From Glandiceps talaboti (Eukaryota > Hemichordata > Enteropneusta > Spengelidae), in assembly GCF_964340395.1 (NCBI RefSeq), contig NC_135559.1, forward strand, positions 18,045,050 to 18,109,049: a stretch of DNA of 64,000 nucleotides, read 5' to 3'. This document shows positions 42,898 through 55,281 of the stretch, piece by piece. Numbering within the stretch: position 1 is the stretch's first letter; the number at the start of each line of letters is the position of its first letter. The notes beneath the pieces were generated by a model. The model was not told where the DNA came from. It did no database searches and was given only the letters and a program-made list of their open reading frames with translations. The translations under genes were made by a program, and so were the position numbers.

Positions 42898-43793
42898 TAT
42901 AACTTTATTACAACCGTATAGACAATTTACAATTCTATTTTAGGTATATAGGTGTTTTACATGAGTTTAGATACATACAGAGAGCAATTACAATCTTTTT
43001 GTTTTGATTGTATTATAAATTTAAATTGCTCTTTCTTTCTATCTTGTTGAATTCTGAACTGATATTATAACTTACACTTAATAATTTATCTCGTTGTTTT
43101 TTAAATAGTTTGCAATGTATCAAATGATGTTCTTCGTCTTCTATTGTATTACAATTTTTACATAGACTATTTTCAATTTGAGTTTTAGGTTGTGTGTGTC
43201 ATCCCTTCTTAATTACAAGACTTATCCTGAATTGTGCTAATGTTTCGATGTGTTGTCTATTATTGATAACTGCTATGTAGTTTTCTGGTTCCAGTGAATG
43301 TTTTTAGGTACTGTATGAACGCAACTTTGCATTTTCTCGTCTATTGTCTGTATTCCATCTATTACAGTAATATTCTTGTATTGAACTACAGAGTTCTTGA
43401 TTTGTCATATTAGTGATCCTGTTGTCATTTTATAATTTTATATTGCATTCTAGAGCTGGAAGCCACGATCCTGTGTATCGATTGTTCTCCATGTCATTCA
43501 TTGTAAAGAACGCTAAAATTATCTTCAATTGACTTCAGATCTTTGAAGTAATTTATAGCACAACAATAAATTGTACTTATCAATGACTCTCTTCCTAGTT
43601 AAGTTCCATTCTACCCTCTATTTTGCTAGCTCTGTTTAATTTACTAAAATTAAATGTTCAATATTCCCCAACAAAAACGCAAATGAAATTTTCCACTTGC
43701 TGTTTTGTCCCATGTGGCTTGATTTTGGAGAACACCCCATAGTCTAGCGAGGGTGAGATAGGCTGGCATGCTATTAACTTGACGGGCATATTA

Positions 43794-43876
43794 AAGTACA
43801 ATAGACACCGGTGGAAAGATAAATACCAAGACGGAGCCGCGTTGTTTGTCATTCCACCGGTGTCTATTGTATACTT
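43794..43876. mobile_element. Hairpin insertion in the LINE relic
   Basis: Arms ACAATAGACACCGGTGGA (43798-43815) and TCCACCGGTGTCTATTGT (43853-43870) pair perfectly over 18 bp and extend by AAGT/ACTT with a 2-nt bulge. MITE-like foldback. Confidence 0.55.
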
Positions 43877-44631
43877 CTGAAAGCCCAGTGGTGAAGTCAT
43901 TTTTAAAGATGTTGAACAGAGTTCGGCTGAGTGGCCAACTTTGTTTAACTCCATAGTCAATCTTCCAATTTTTTTGTTATCACGTCCTTCAATTTAATCA
44001 TATCCACATTTGCATACATGTTCTTTATTGTGTTGTATACTTTTTCGTTGATGTTATCATGTAGCAGTTTATAATAAAGTGCTGTTTTCTATATTGTATC
44101 AAAACATCTTTTTGAGTACAAAGCAACAGTACAGTTTCCTCTTCTTTGATTGTTATTTCTTAATTATAGTATGAAGTGTTAAGATGTGATCAACTGTTCT
44201 GTGCTTGTGCTTCGAAATTCGGCGGCTTGATTTGAGTGTATGATGGAGTTATTTTTTAAATATTTTGATGTCCTTGTATTGATAATCACACTGAATACCT
44301 AAGCGATTACATATACCCCTGTGATTGTGTGTGTCTGACTTGTCTTCCTGTTTGTGTACTGGAGTTATAATGCTTGTATTCCATATTTGGGGATAAGTTT
44401 CTGTTTTTAATATGTGATTAAATATTTGTTGCAGAGCTTGTTTTACTTTTCTGTTGCTATTCAATAGATCTCCTGGAATACCATCAGGTATATTTGATGT
44501 GTTACATTTTAATGTTCTTGCTGTTTATATTACCTCTGATAATGTTATAGTTGTATTTAAATCCTTGGTTGTCATCCATTTCATTTTATAGTTGTGTTAG
44601 TTTTGATTCTATTTTTTTAATTCTGTCAGGT

Positions 44632-44693
44632 GTGGTGGTGGTGGTGGTGGTGGTGGTGGTGGTGGTGGTGGTGGTGGTGGTGGTGGTGGTGGT
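44632..44693. repeat. (GGT)n microsatellite
   Basis: About 20 GGT triplets, read as poly-Thr in the LINE frame. Confidence 0.95.
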
Positions 44694-44818
44694 ATTTTTA
44701 CCAAACCATTTAAAATGATCAAGCCATGCTGTATTTGAAATTTCTTTCAGATTACTGTTCACTTTGGGTTTGGTGATAGACTCAATCTGTATATGCAACA
44801 TTCGTTTGTCAGTTCATC

Positions 44819-44821
<3 letters not shown>

Positions 44822-44890
<69 letters not shown>
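44822..44890. repeat. (TG)n microsatellite
   Basis: Pure dinucleotide run. Confidence 0.95.
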
Positions 44891-44891
<1 letters not shown>

Positions 44892-45100
44892 TATTTGACC
44901 ATGTATTTTGTAAAATCCAATACACTAGTGATGGCCCAATCATATACACTCATTTGGAATACATAGTACAAATATATTAAAGGTACACTAGCTGTAACTG
45001 GAACGGTTTTTGTGAGATATAACGACTTACTCGTAATATCGTACACTCCGAATAGTACTAAGTCATCTGAGGATAAACGTATTTGTGTCTAGCTGTATAC

Positions 45101-45463
45101 TAGTCTAGTTCCATGACGGACAGTATACACACTTTTACCATCTAGTCAAGGTCCCCAACGAAAGGTGTCAAGTGTGTTTGAACTTCATGGTGAGCGAAGA
45201 ATGAACGGCGCATGTCATTAGTAATCCATCACAAATTGAAAGACTCGTTGCTCATTAATTTGATACAGTTGTTTTGACAATGGTTTGACTATCGCGGGAA
45301 TTTAACACGTAATAATGATATGTAAATGTCCAATTCCTCCTCCAGTTTGCTTGAACTAAAATCATGAACCCTGTGGGAGGGAGCACAGAATTATGTGCAA
45401 TTGTTTGGAACCTTGACTATACACGGTAAAAGTGTGTATACTGTCCGTCATGGAACTAGACTA
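45101..45463. mobile_element. MULE-type MITE with perfect 39-bp TIRs and 9-bp TSD
   Basis: The left arm at 45101-45139 starts TAGTCTAGTTCCATGACGGA and ends CTTTTACC. The right arm at 45425-45463 is its exact reverse complement. GCTGTATAC flanks both sides (45092-45100 and 45464-45472). A 9-bp duplication is characteristic of Mutator-like transposons. The 363-bp element has no coding capacity. Perfect arms suggest a fairly recent insertion. Confidence 0.8.
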
Positions 45464-45864
45464 GCTGTATACATAACATGACACAATCAATCTAGTTATA
45501 TTGATTTTTGGGTCCACACCCTATAATCAGCGTCCCACAGCAATCACAATTTCAAATTATTGTTTTGCTACTTATGGATACAATCGACCCCTAATAAAAC
45601 ACGCAGAATGTCTAATTATCATCGGTATTTTAACAATTTTTCAGTGAATGTATTTTTCGTTGTTCGAAAATATAATACTGCAGTTACAGTTAGTGCATCT
45701 TTAACGTCACCCACAGTACCTTCATTTTTTAAGATAATGTTTTTCTTTGAACGACGTACATGTAGCAAAACTAGTCATGCTTAATTTATCTTCAATAACC
45801 GTGTAACATTTATCTTAAAACTCGGAACATTTTGAAATGTTGTAAACTTTAATTTGATGTAGAC

Positions 45865-45865
45865 A

Positions 45866-45920
<55 letters not shown>

Positions 45921-45930
45921 GGATGAGGAT
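45865..45930. repeat. (GAT)n microsatellite
   Basis: About 20 triplets; the poly-Asp ORF over it is an artefact. Confidence 0.95.
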
Positions 45931-47037
45931 GAGGATGGAGACATGATTTATGGATATGTGACGACGTTAGGCCTTGTTAAAACAACAACAAAGAAGGGGT
46001 TGTACTTGTACGTAAAACTTACCTTTCTTTGGCGGGAGAATCGTCAATATCGCAACTAACGTTACAAAAGTTACACACAGCGTCACATAGGCCTACCAAT
46101 GATAAAACGATAGAGCAATTTTCCCTCCTGAAAGTTCACGGCGAAATGTAACGTGTACAGTAGTTTCTTGAAATACGTGCAAAACGATCACGAGATGTCA
46201 ATTTATTGTCATGCTTGGCCTGCTTGACGTCACGCAGTCTGCAAACACTTTCGCTAATTAAACGCTACTTCACTTGTTGCTTGTAACCAAGGCAACAAGC
46301 AAAAATTACAACAGATGAAAAATTGATGTTACAAATATCTCTTCATAAATTATTGATTGCCTATCCGTAGATTGTCTTCTTTGTTTAAATTCGTGACCCG
46401 CCAAAATATACTGCAGTTTGTTTCAGTGGTTCCCTTGCCGCGTTGCGATTGTCCGACGTCTGCTAAAAACTAGCTGGAAGTCATGCAACTATTGACATCA
46501 ACAGACTGTTAACACGCTATTGTTTATCTTCTTCGCTCTGTTGGCGTATATAAGGTTGTATTAGGGTGTCAAGAAAAATACAAATTCTTTGTTATTCTAT
46601 GATTAATTGGTAAAATGACGTCCTCGCATCTATTACAAACTACTGTTTTGTGACGGTTTCCATGGTAATAAGAAACATTATAGCGTTTATTCCTTCGGGA
46701 CTATATTACTGGCGCACTTTGCCAATTAGTTTTTATTTTCCCTGGCGTCAAATCTTCAGGGACGGCAGTACAGTGTGCTCAGTAAACCCCATACAATAAG
46801 GTTTTATATTGAGGTTTTGTAATTTCTGAATAATTATGTTTTTTCTTAATTTCAAAATTCACCAGGTTGCGCTGTTTTGCATGCCATCACTTTTTAACAA
46901 CTACGCGGACGTGGGGTATTTCAAAATGGCTGACACAGAGTGTCATGTAATTTCCTACTTGTGTCTCTAACAATGAATAAATGGAAAGCTTATTGATAGA
47001 TTGATAGGTGAACAGAGAGAACGGATGAGTGTTCCAT
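45931..47037. other. Intergenic, no gene recognised; one X-box-like motif
   Basis: GTAACC-AA-GGCAAC at 46283-46296 fits the RFX consensus, and an E2F-like GACCCGCCAAAAT lies at about 46396. This GC-richer stretch with several TF-like motifs could be a distal regulatory region or promoter, but no gene start is visible. Confidence 0.35.
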
Positions 47038-47176
47038 GATGGATGGATGGATGGATGGATGGATGGATGGATGGAAGGATGGATGGATGGGTGGATGGAT
47101 TGATGGAAGGATGGATGGATGAATGAATGAACGAACGAACGAACGAATGAATGAATGAATGAATGAATGAATGAAT
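47038..47176. repeat. (GGAT)n(GAAT)n microsatellite
   Basis: Imperfect tetranucleotide tracts. Confidence 0.95.
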
Positions 47177-47374
47177 GTTGGTTTGGCTATGATGGTGAAG
47201 TTAACAGAAAATCTACAATCATTTGTTATTGATGTGTGATCAGAGGTCATGATAGTGCAGACATCAACACACATGGACTCAAGAGTGTCCGATTATTGTC
47301 AGTTAATGGCCTCTGAATTGAGGTAAACTCCTTGCAGGTATCACAGCTGTTGTTGGTTTTTCTTTTTCTTCTTT

Positions 47375-47530
47375 TGTTTTGTTTTGTTTTGTTTCGTTTC
47401 GTTTCGTTTCGTTTCGTTTCGTTTCGTTTCGTTTCGTTTCGTTTCGTTTCGTTTCGTTTCGTTTCGTTTCGTTTCGTTTTGTTTTGTTTTGTTTTGTTTT
47501 GTTTTGTTTTGTTTTGGTTTGTTTTGTTTT
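47375..47530. repeat. (GTTTC/GTTTT)n pentamer repeat
   Basis: Homogeneous GTTTC block (about 47392-47478) bounded by GTTTT units on both sides. Confidence 0.95.
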
Positions 47531-47696
47531 AAATACTAGTACATGTATACATTTTATTTTAGGTTTCCAAACAGTAGGCCTATTCTATCCTCTAGGGACG
47601 GTTGCACGTAACTGGCAACCTCAAACAAGACAAATAAAGTTATAAATATTAGATCAATTATACGCGTACGGTATCAGTTTGTAAAATTGAAATAAT

Positions 47697-47765
47697 CCGG
47701 CTCTCTCTAGGGCAATGGTTAGAGCTCAGGCCCACTAGGAGGTCAGAAGTTAAAAATCTTAAAAT
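47697..47765 (+). mobile_element. Degenerate tRNA-like (SINE) sequence
   Basis: An A-box-like AGGGCAATGGTTAGAGCTCA and, about 30 bp later, GGTCAGAAGTTAAAAATC in the position of a B box (GGTTCGAATC) with several changes. Probably a decayed tRNA pseudogene or SINE head, not a functional tRNA. Confidence 0.35.
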
Positions 47766-47893
47766 CCAACTGGCGTGTAAACTCTTACAGGAGATTTTCT
47801 TTGATTTTCTGTGATCGACTTAATTAAAATCAGAGCGAGTGTCCTACAGAGTGGACATCTGTAGAATAGTATGTGTATGGCTAAGAGAAATTC

Positions 47894-47897
<4 letters not shown>

Positions 47898-47974
<77 letters not shown>

Positions 47975-48027
47975 CTCGGTGAGTATCAATCTGCTAAGAC
48001 AGTGCTCTGTACCGCAGTGGCAGAGCG

Positions 48028-48086
<59 letters not shown>
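47898..48086. repeat. (TA)n with a 59-bp Penelope-like terminal fragment in the middle
   Basis: TA tracts at 47898-47973 and 48030-48086 bracket AACTCGGTGAGTATCAATCT...GAGCGTAAT (47973-48031). It matches the Penelope-like terminus at 32157-32215 with one mismatch. Confidence 0.85.
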
Positions 48087-48089
<3 letters not shown>

Positions 48090-49848
48090 TGACTTTCTGT
48101 CTATAAATAATAATTGTAACCCAAATATTTGGAAGAGACTGAGCTCCTCATCGCGGGTTGGTCTCCAGTTCTGTCAAAGAAATCAAGTTCTGTTACACGT
48201 TAAATACTGAAGACAGCCGCCGCATTGTCACGCATAATAGTGCTAGCGCTCTTGTCCTGAAATAGTATAAATAGTATGTTCAGCCATCTGTTGAATACTG
48301 GTGTCTATTGGTTGCTATGTTACTGTTTTCTATTGATACCATTGGTGAGAGTATCTAGTTTTTGGATGCCAAATATAGCTGACGATGCCGATGAGATCTC
48401 AGCAAAAATATAGGATTCGGCTCCAGCATTTCTTTTGACTCTGAGTAGAAATTTCATTTGACAGAATGGCTCGTAGAGGACGTCATTGCAGTATATTCCT
48501 CTCTCCCACATTGTATACATTCTCGCAAATCAGAGTACATATTTCGACTGAAGCAACGAAATGTTGGCGATGCGTCTTGTTCACTGCCGTAAAAGAGGCT
48601 TTGGTTTACGACAATGAGTGTGTATTGAAGTCTTTAGCATACCTAGCAATTTAACGAGTCCACTAATGATCATACAATACGGGCAATTATTCTATTCTTC
48701 TGATTGGTCGATTAATCCCATCGGTCTTACCACGTGACGAAAAATTAAGAAAATAACTTGACGTTCGGGGGGCGGGTTCCTGTGAAGTGAATGTTATCGA
48801 AGTAATTTTCTTCTATTAACTATTTACATAGTTTCAAACAAACTTTCAAGCAACATCTATTGGAGCAGTATGGCTGATCAACTGTTTATTTGTAATTTTA
48901 ATGGTGTGTACATAATACATTATATAGTTGTGTCCCTTGCTGTTAATTACGTTAAGGGACAGGCCCAGAGAGTAGTTGTGGGCTATCCCCTGACTCCCCA
49001 TTTACCCACTGTTATAGTTTATATTTATTCGGGTAAATAAACTTTACATCCGGGTCTCTCCTGTTGTACGTCTGGTGAAGGGAGTGTACGTTTAAATTAG
49101 AATGACAAAAATAAGTTAAAGTGAAGAGACAATATTTCAATGTCGCTGTTATTGTGATATTTTATGGAAGCATGGTCTGAGATAGCGTCTGGATTTATAC
49201 AGCAGATCTCAACATGTTTTCCTTCTTGTCTCTAGTTTGACAATTCAAGTAAAGGAAACTTATCCAAAATATGCAAACTCCGTAAGAAGTTAAAAGCATA
49301 GGGGTGCCACCCCCGATGTCATTGTTCTGTAGTTGAAGTATGCCGATCTGTTTATATGAAATGTGTGAAATTTGAAGCAGATGGTTGATTTCTTTTCATA
49401 TATCACTGTTGGGCTTTAGCCTTCGGTTTACCGTTTTCTTAGCAGGCTGTGTCTTTTTTTGAAATATGAAATATATTATAAATAAACAAGTACACAATAT
49501 AGACGTAATATATAGATTGAATTCCTTCTTGAAATCTCACAAATAACATAAATGGAAGAAGACACGGTTCAAATTCATGATTACAAACCATATATTGAGA
49601 GACAGGTATTCATTGATAATAGTAATATCACACCCCAACAACACGCTACCTCGGCTCCCCGTTGGCAAACCCTGACCCTTCGAATGGATGGTGTTTATTT
49701 TGTGCATGTGTAAGCGAAGGTGTCTGTCGCATGTTTGGATTGGTAAACAGTTTTTTTGAATTTTGGATGAATTTTCGTAAATTAATGAAATTATTAAAAA
49801 TTTAAATAACACTTTTAACAGACCTGGTAATGTACAAACCCTATGAAT
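48087..49848. other. Intergenic, no gene recognised
   Basis: No ORF with domain-like features, no clear repeat. Confidence 0.45.
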
Positions 49849-50245
49849 AGTTGTATGTATGTATGTATGTATGTATGTATGTATGTATGTATGTATGTAT
49901 GTATGTATGTATGTATGTATGTATGTATGTATGTATGTATGTATGTATGTATGTATGTATGTATGTGTGGATGTATGTATGTGTGTATGTATGTATGTAT
50001 GTATGTATGTATGTATGTATGTATGTATGTATGTATGTATGTATGTATGTATATGTATGTACATGTATGTATGTATGTATGTATGTATGTGTGTATGTAT
50101 GTATGTATGTATGTGTGTGTGTATGAATGTATGGTATGTATGTATGTATGTATATGTGTGTATGTCTGTCTGTATGTATGTATGTATGTATGTATGTATG
50201 TATGTATGTATGTATGTATGTATGTATGTATGTATGTATGCAATG
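49849..50245. repeat. (GTAT)n microsatellite
   Basis: About 400 bp with GTGT and GTCT interruptions. Long ORFs of (YVCM)n and (IHTY)n type on both strands are artefacts. Confidence 0.95.
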
Positions 50246-50930
50246 TATGTATGTCTGTCAGCCTCTCTGTCTGCCTGTGTCTCTCACTGTCTCTCCTCCT
50301 GGATTTTATTATTCTCGGTAAATAAAGTTTTTAATATAAGAATAATTGTAAACAGCAATTTATTTTAATGAGATTTCTCTCCACCATATTATGAGATTTT
50401 TGTTTCATTTAAGTTAAATAAGTTTTTCGTAAGACGAATTGAAAGCAGGCGCCAAATAAATGCCAAAAAGTACACAATTTGACACTTCTTTCCGAACTAT
50501 GGCACCTCTCTTTCCAAATTTGGCGCTCTTTTGATCAAATTCGGTATGTCTTTGCTAAAATTTGACATTTTTGTCTAAATTTTTCACTTCTCCTGAAATA
50601 GGACAGTTGTGAGTAGAAAGAGCAGTATAACGAAGTGTGATTGATATTCACATATTTTGAACTTGAAAAATAAACTTCTTGTTCATATTTTGAACTTGAA
50701 AAATAAACTTCTTGTTTCTTCTTGTGTTCTATCAAAATGATGCTGAAAACAATAACAGTATATATATATTGGAACCGCGTTACAAGTTTCGTTCAGGTTG
50801 TCTTTTCGACCTTCATAGAAATTTCAAACTTTCAAAATTGGTGATATTGGTATAGGTTATATGCATAATAATACAATGGTACTGTACAACATCGTATCAA
50901 CTCTTTTAAAACGCTGATCCTTGAATTATC
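50246..50930. other. Intergenic, nothing recognised
   Basis: Contains a 39-bp direct repeat (CATATTTTGAACTTGAAAAA...) at about 50650 and 50684; otherwise unique. Confidence 0.5.
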
Positions 50931-50931
50931 T

Positions 50932-53905
50932 TAACCAAGTCATACACATAAACCAAGTCATACACATAAACCAAGTCCGACACATAAGCCAAGTCATGCA
51001 CATCAACCAAGTCATACATATAAACCAAGTCATACACATAAGCCAAGTCCTACACATAAACCAAGTCCTACACATAAGTCAAGTCATACACATAAGCCAA
51101 GTCCTACATATAAACCAAGTCATACACATAAGCCAAGTCCTACACATAAACCAAGTCCTACACATAAGTCAAGTCATACACATAAGCCAAGTCCTACACA
51201 TAAACCAAGTCATGCACATGATCCAAGTCCTACACATAAACCAAGTCATACACATAAACCAAGTCATACACATGAACCAAGTCATACACATGAACCAAGT
51301 CATACATATAAACCAAGTCATGCATATAAACCAAGTCATACACATAAACCAAGTCATACATATAAACCAAGTCATACACATAAACCAAGTCCTACACATA
51401 AACCAAGTCATACACATAAACCAAGTCCTACACATAAACCAAGTCATACATATAAACCAAGTCATACACATGAACCAAGTCATACATATAACCAAGTCAT
51501 ACATATAAACCAAGTCATACACATGAACCAAGTCATGCATATAAACCAAGTCATACATATTAACCAAGTCATGCACATGAACAAAGTCATACATATAAAC
51601 CAAGTCATACATATAAACCAAGTCATACACATAAACCAAGTCATGCACATGAACCAAGTCATACACATGAACCAAGTCATACATATAAACCAAGTCATAC
51701 ATATAAACCAAGTCATGCATATAAACCAAGTCATGCATATAAACCAAGTCATACATATAAACCAAGTCATACATATAAACCAAGTCATACACATAAACCA
51801 AGCCCTACACATAAACCAAGTCATACACATAAACCAAGTCATACACATGAACCAAGTCATACATATAAACCAAGTCATGCATATAAACCAAGTCATGCAT
51901 ATAAACCAAGTCATACACATAAACCAAGTCATACATATAAACCAAGTCATACATATAAACCAAGTCATACACATAAACCAAGTCATACACATAAACCAAG
52001 TCCGACACATAAGCCAAGTCATGCACATAAACCAAGTCATACATATAAACCAAGTCATACACATAAGCCAAGTCCTACACATAAACCAAGTCCTACACAT
52101 AAGTCAAGTCATACACATAAGCCAAGTCCTACACATAAACCAAGTCATGCACATAATCCAAGTCCTACACATAAACCAAGTCCTACACATAAACCAAGTC
52201 ATACACATGAACCAAGTCATACACATGAACCAAGTCATACATACAAACCAAGTCATGCATATAAACCAAGTCATACACATAAACCAAGTCATACATATAA
52301 ACCAAGTCATACACATGAACCAAGTCATACATATAACCAAGTCATACATATAAACCAAGTCATACACATGAACCAAGTCATGCATATAAACCAAGTCATA
52401 CATATAAACCAAGTCATACATATAAACCAAGTCATACATATAAACCAAGTCATACACATAACCCAAGCCCTACACATAAACCAAGTCATACACATAAACC
52501 AAGTCATACACATGAACCAAGTCATACATATAAACCAAGTCATGCATATAAACCAAGTCATGCATATAAACCAAGTCATACACATAAACCAAGTCATACA
52601 CATGAACCAAGTCATACATATAAACCAAGTCATGCATATAAACCAAGTCATACATATAAACCAAGTCATACATATAAACCAAGTCATACACATAAACCAA
52701 GTCATACACATAAACCAAGTCCGACACATAAGCCAAGTCATGCACATAAACCAAGTCATACATATAAACCAAGTCATACACATAAGCCAAGTCCTACACA
52801 TAAACCAAGTCCTACACATAAGTCAAGTCATACACATAAGCCAAGTCCTACACATAAACCAAGTCATGCACATAATCCAAGTCCTACACATAAACCAAGT
52901 CCTACACATAAACCAAGTCATACACATGAACCAAGTCATACACATGAACCAAGTCATACATACAAACCAAGTCATGCATATAAACCAAGTCATACACATA
53001 AACCAAGTCATACATATAAACCAAGTCATACACATGAACCAAGTCATACATATAACCAAGTCATACATATAAACCAAGTCATACACATGAACCAAGTCAT
53101 GCATATAAACCAAGTCATACATATAAACCAAGTCATACATATAAACCAAGTCATACATATAAACCAAGTCATACACATAAACCAAGCCCTACACATAAAC
53201 CAAGTCATACACATAAACCAAGTCATACACATGAACCAAGTCATACATATAAACCAAGTCATGCATATAAACCAAGTCATGCATATAAACCAAGTCATGC
53301 ATATAAACCAAGTCATACGTATAAACCAAGTCATACACATAAACCAAGTCATACATATAAATCAAGTCATACATATAAACCAAGTCATACACATAAACCA
53401 AGTCATACACATAAACCAAGTCATACACATAAACCAAGTCATACACATAAACCAAGTCATACACATAAACCAAGTCATACACATAAACCAAGTCATACAT
53501 ATAAACCAAGTTATGCACATGAACAAAGTCATACATATAAACCAAGTCATATATATAAACCAAGTCATGCACATATACCGAGTCATGCATATAAACCAAG
53601 TCATACACATAAAACAAAGTCATACACATGAACAAAGTCACACACGTAAACCAAGACATAAACATGAACCAAGTCGTACACACGAACCAAGTCGTACACA
53701 TAAACCAAGTCTTACACATACATCAAGTCATACATATGAACCAAGCCATACACATAAACACATAAACCAAGTCGCACACATACACCAAGCCATACACATT
53801 ACACGAACAGTCATACACACGAACCAGGTCATACACATAAAACCAAATCATACACATGAAGCAAGTCTTACACAAAAACCAAGCAAGTCTTACACATAAA
53901 CCAAT
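50932..53905. repeat. 18-bp satellite array (~165 units) with 719-bp higher-order repeat
   Basis: The unit is ATAAACCAAGTCATACAC, with variants CATGAACC, GCATATAAACC, CCTACACATAAGCC and others. The variant order repeats: the rare AAGTCCGACACAT variant is at 50976, 52001 and 52720, and the one-base-short unit TATAACCAAG is at about 51490, 52336 and 53055. The last two blocks are therefore exact 719-bp higher-order copies. The right edge (53580-53905) decays. Both strands stay open because 18 is divisible by three; no protein is implied. Confidence 0.95.
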
Positions 53906-54483
53906 TCGTTTTCTGCAATTCATTTAATGTATTCATACAACCATTCAATACTCGTTATTCTAATAGCTTCAAAGGTCGTTACATTTCATATAATAAATCC
54001 CATTATTATATAACAATAATGCCTCTCCACCCAAACCCCATCCCCATCCCTGCAGCCACATCTTTTTACTCTGGAGGGCGTCCTTAGGGTCAGCTCAGGT
54101 TACACCAGATTACACGCAATATCATCTGTCACCCCTGCTGATAACATGTCATATAATACTCTTCATCTTAGTTAAATTATTATCATCAAGGTGCATTTTT
54201 CTTCTGTTTTGACTTCATTAATAATATTGACATTTGGTCACTTAGGATTTATTTATACCGTCGTTTCACCAACTCTCTACAAAATGTTTATTTCTTTAAC
54301 TAGTAGCGCGAAATCATCAGCCGTCATTTGTTTGTTTGTTTTTTGTTTATGTTTGTTTCTTCGTTTGGTTGTTGTTGATTTTTTAAGCTCATAGTGCCTA
54401 ATAATATATCATTGAACGCAGTTAAGTTAATATACCAATTTGGTGTCATTGGTCTACATATCTTTCTCTTCTTCGTTGCCATG
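53906..54483. other. Intergenic, nothing recognised
   Basis: Region 3' of the CCHC ORF. No reverse transcriptase or endonuclease frame follows it, as a LINE ORF2 would. Confidence 0.5.
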
Positions 54484-55281
54484 TCAACGATTCAAATTCT
54501 GTGTTATGTTTTTGATGATCCCTGCGGTTATCGAGTCATCAGTTTCACTTCTACGAAAGCTATAACAGTCTTTCCGTAAATGTCCCTTTTTACCGCAGAG
54601 CGGGCAAGCTTTAGCTCGAGGACAATTATGTCCATTATGTCCGAACAGGTGACAAATATAGCATATGAACGGCACGTTTACCTTCTTCGGTTGCCCTTGG
54701 TAACTGATCGAGATTTTCCGGGCAGAGCCATGGGATCCAAAATCTACACGGCTAGGAATTTGTCTCTCTATTCGCATGGAAACCGACACTTGTCCGGAGT
54801 TAATACCAGAATTTCCGATTTTCTTGCGACTTATCTGTGACTCTACTTCCCCGAATAGGTTAAGAAATTGAATAATGGATTCGTCATCCATATGTGAACC
54901 AATACCATCTAATACAACTTTTCTAACATCATAACAGGCGTCCTCCGGGTACACTCGTTCAATTTTGGCAGTAGCTGTATAAAAAGCAACCCCATTTTCC
55001 ATCAGTTTCTCTTTGGTATCCATATCAGATACTGTCACATACCAAGAAGCATCTTCTTTGCACTGATAAATATCCCTTAACGTTTCTTCTCCTCCGAGTT
55101 CCTCGCTAACACGAAGGAGAATTTCGTCTGCTGTTTTCCATACAGTACTAAACTTAAAGCGTACCGTTAATTTTGGTCTTGTCTTCGCAATCTTCAAATC
55201 TGGTATGATAACGTTGCCTGGTTTAGTTTTTCCATCGACACTGGAATCCGAAGAACCGGTAACATCTACACCTGTTGCCAT
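54484..55281 (-). CDS. CCHC zinc-knuckle protein, LINE ORF1 / ZCCHC3-like (265 aa)
   Basis: An intact single-exon ORF, ATG at 55279-55281. Residues 1-35 are low-complexity (MATGVDVTGSSDSSVDG). Then comes an alpha/beta region (TVRFKFSTVW, DIYQCKEDASWYVTVSDM, VRKVVLDGIGSHMDDESIIQ, FLNLFGEVES) that reads like two RRM-type folds. Two C-terminal CCHC knuckles follow: CYICHLFGHNGHNC and CPLCGKKGHLRKDC. This is the layout of ORF1 in L1/Tx1-like LINEs and of the vertebrate ZCCHC3-type domesticated relatives, which bind nucleic acid. There is no ORF2 downstream, and LINE copies are usually truncated at the 5', not the 3', end. It is therefore either an odd fragment or a domesticated gene. Confidence 0.7.
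   Translation of the reverse strand: MATGVDVTGSSDSSVDGKTKPGNVIIPDLKIAKTRPKLTVRFKFSTVWKTADEILLRVSEELGGEETLRDIYQCKEDASWYVTVSDMDTKEKLMENGVAFYTATAKIERVYPEDACYDVRKVVLDGIGSHMDDESIIQFLNLFGEVESQISRKKIGNSGINSGQVSVSMRIERQIPSRVDFGSHGSARKISISYQGQPKKVNVPFICYICHLFGHNGHNCPRAKACPLCGKKGHLRKDCYSFRRSETDDSITAGIIKNITQNLNR

Larger units (their letters stand above)
42898..44800 (-). pseudogene. LINE relic (RT fragments and C-terminal Cys/His region)
   Basis: On the minus strand, in LINE order from high to low coordinate: NIPDGIPGDLLNSNRKVKQA (RT block 1), TETYPQIWNTSIITPVHKQE and HNHRGICNRLG (block 2) at 44500-44249. A separate minus-strand ORF without a recognised motif lies at 43960-43658. Then SLCKNCNTIEDEEHHLIHC, a CxxC...H...C tail, at about 43170-43100. 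The 3' end merges with the pentamer repeat. A (GGT)n run sits inside the coding part, and a 79-bp hairpin interrupts it. Frameshifts and stops throughout. Confidence 0.65.

Noticed and set aside
47697-47765. Functional tRNA gene
   Set aside because: The B box is degraded and I could not form acceptor and T stems; kept only as a tRNA-like SINE remnant.
49537-50368. (YVCM)n and (IHTY)n ORFs
   Set aside because: Translation of the (GTAT)n microsatellite.
50932-53905. Long ORFs on both strands (repeats of INQVIH and YDLVYM type) suggesting a repetitive protein
   Set aside because: The 18-bp unit keeps any stop-free frame open on both strands; one-base slips break the frames at the same place in each higher-order copy, and nothing suggests splicing or a start region.
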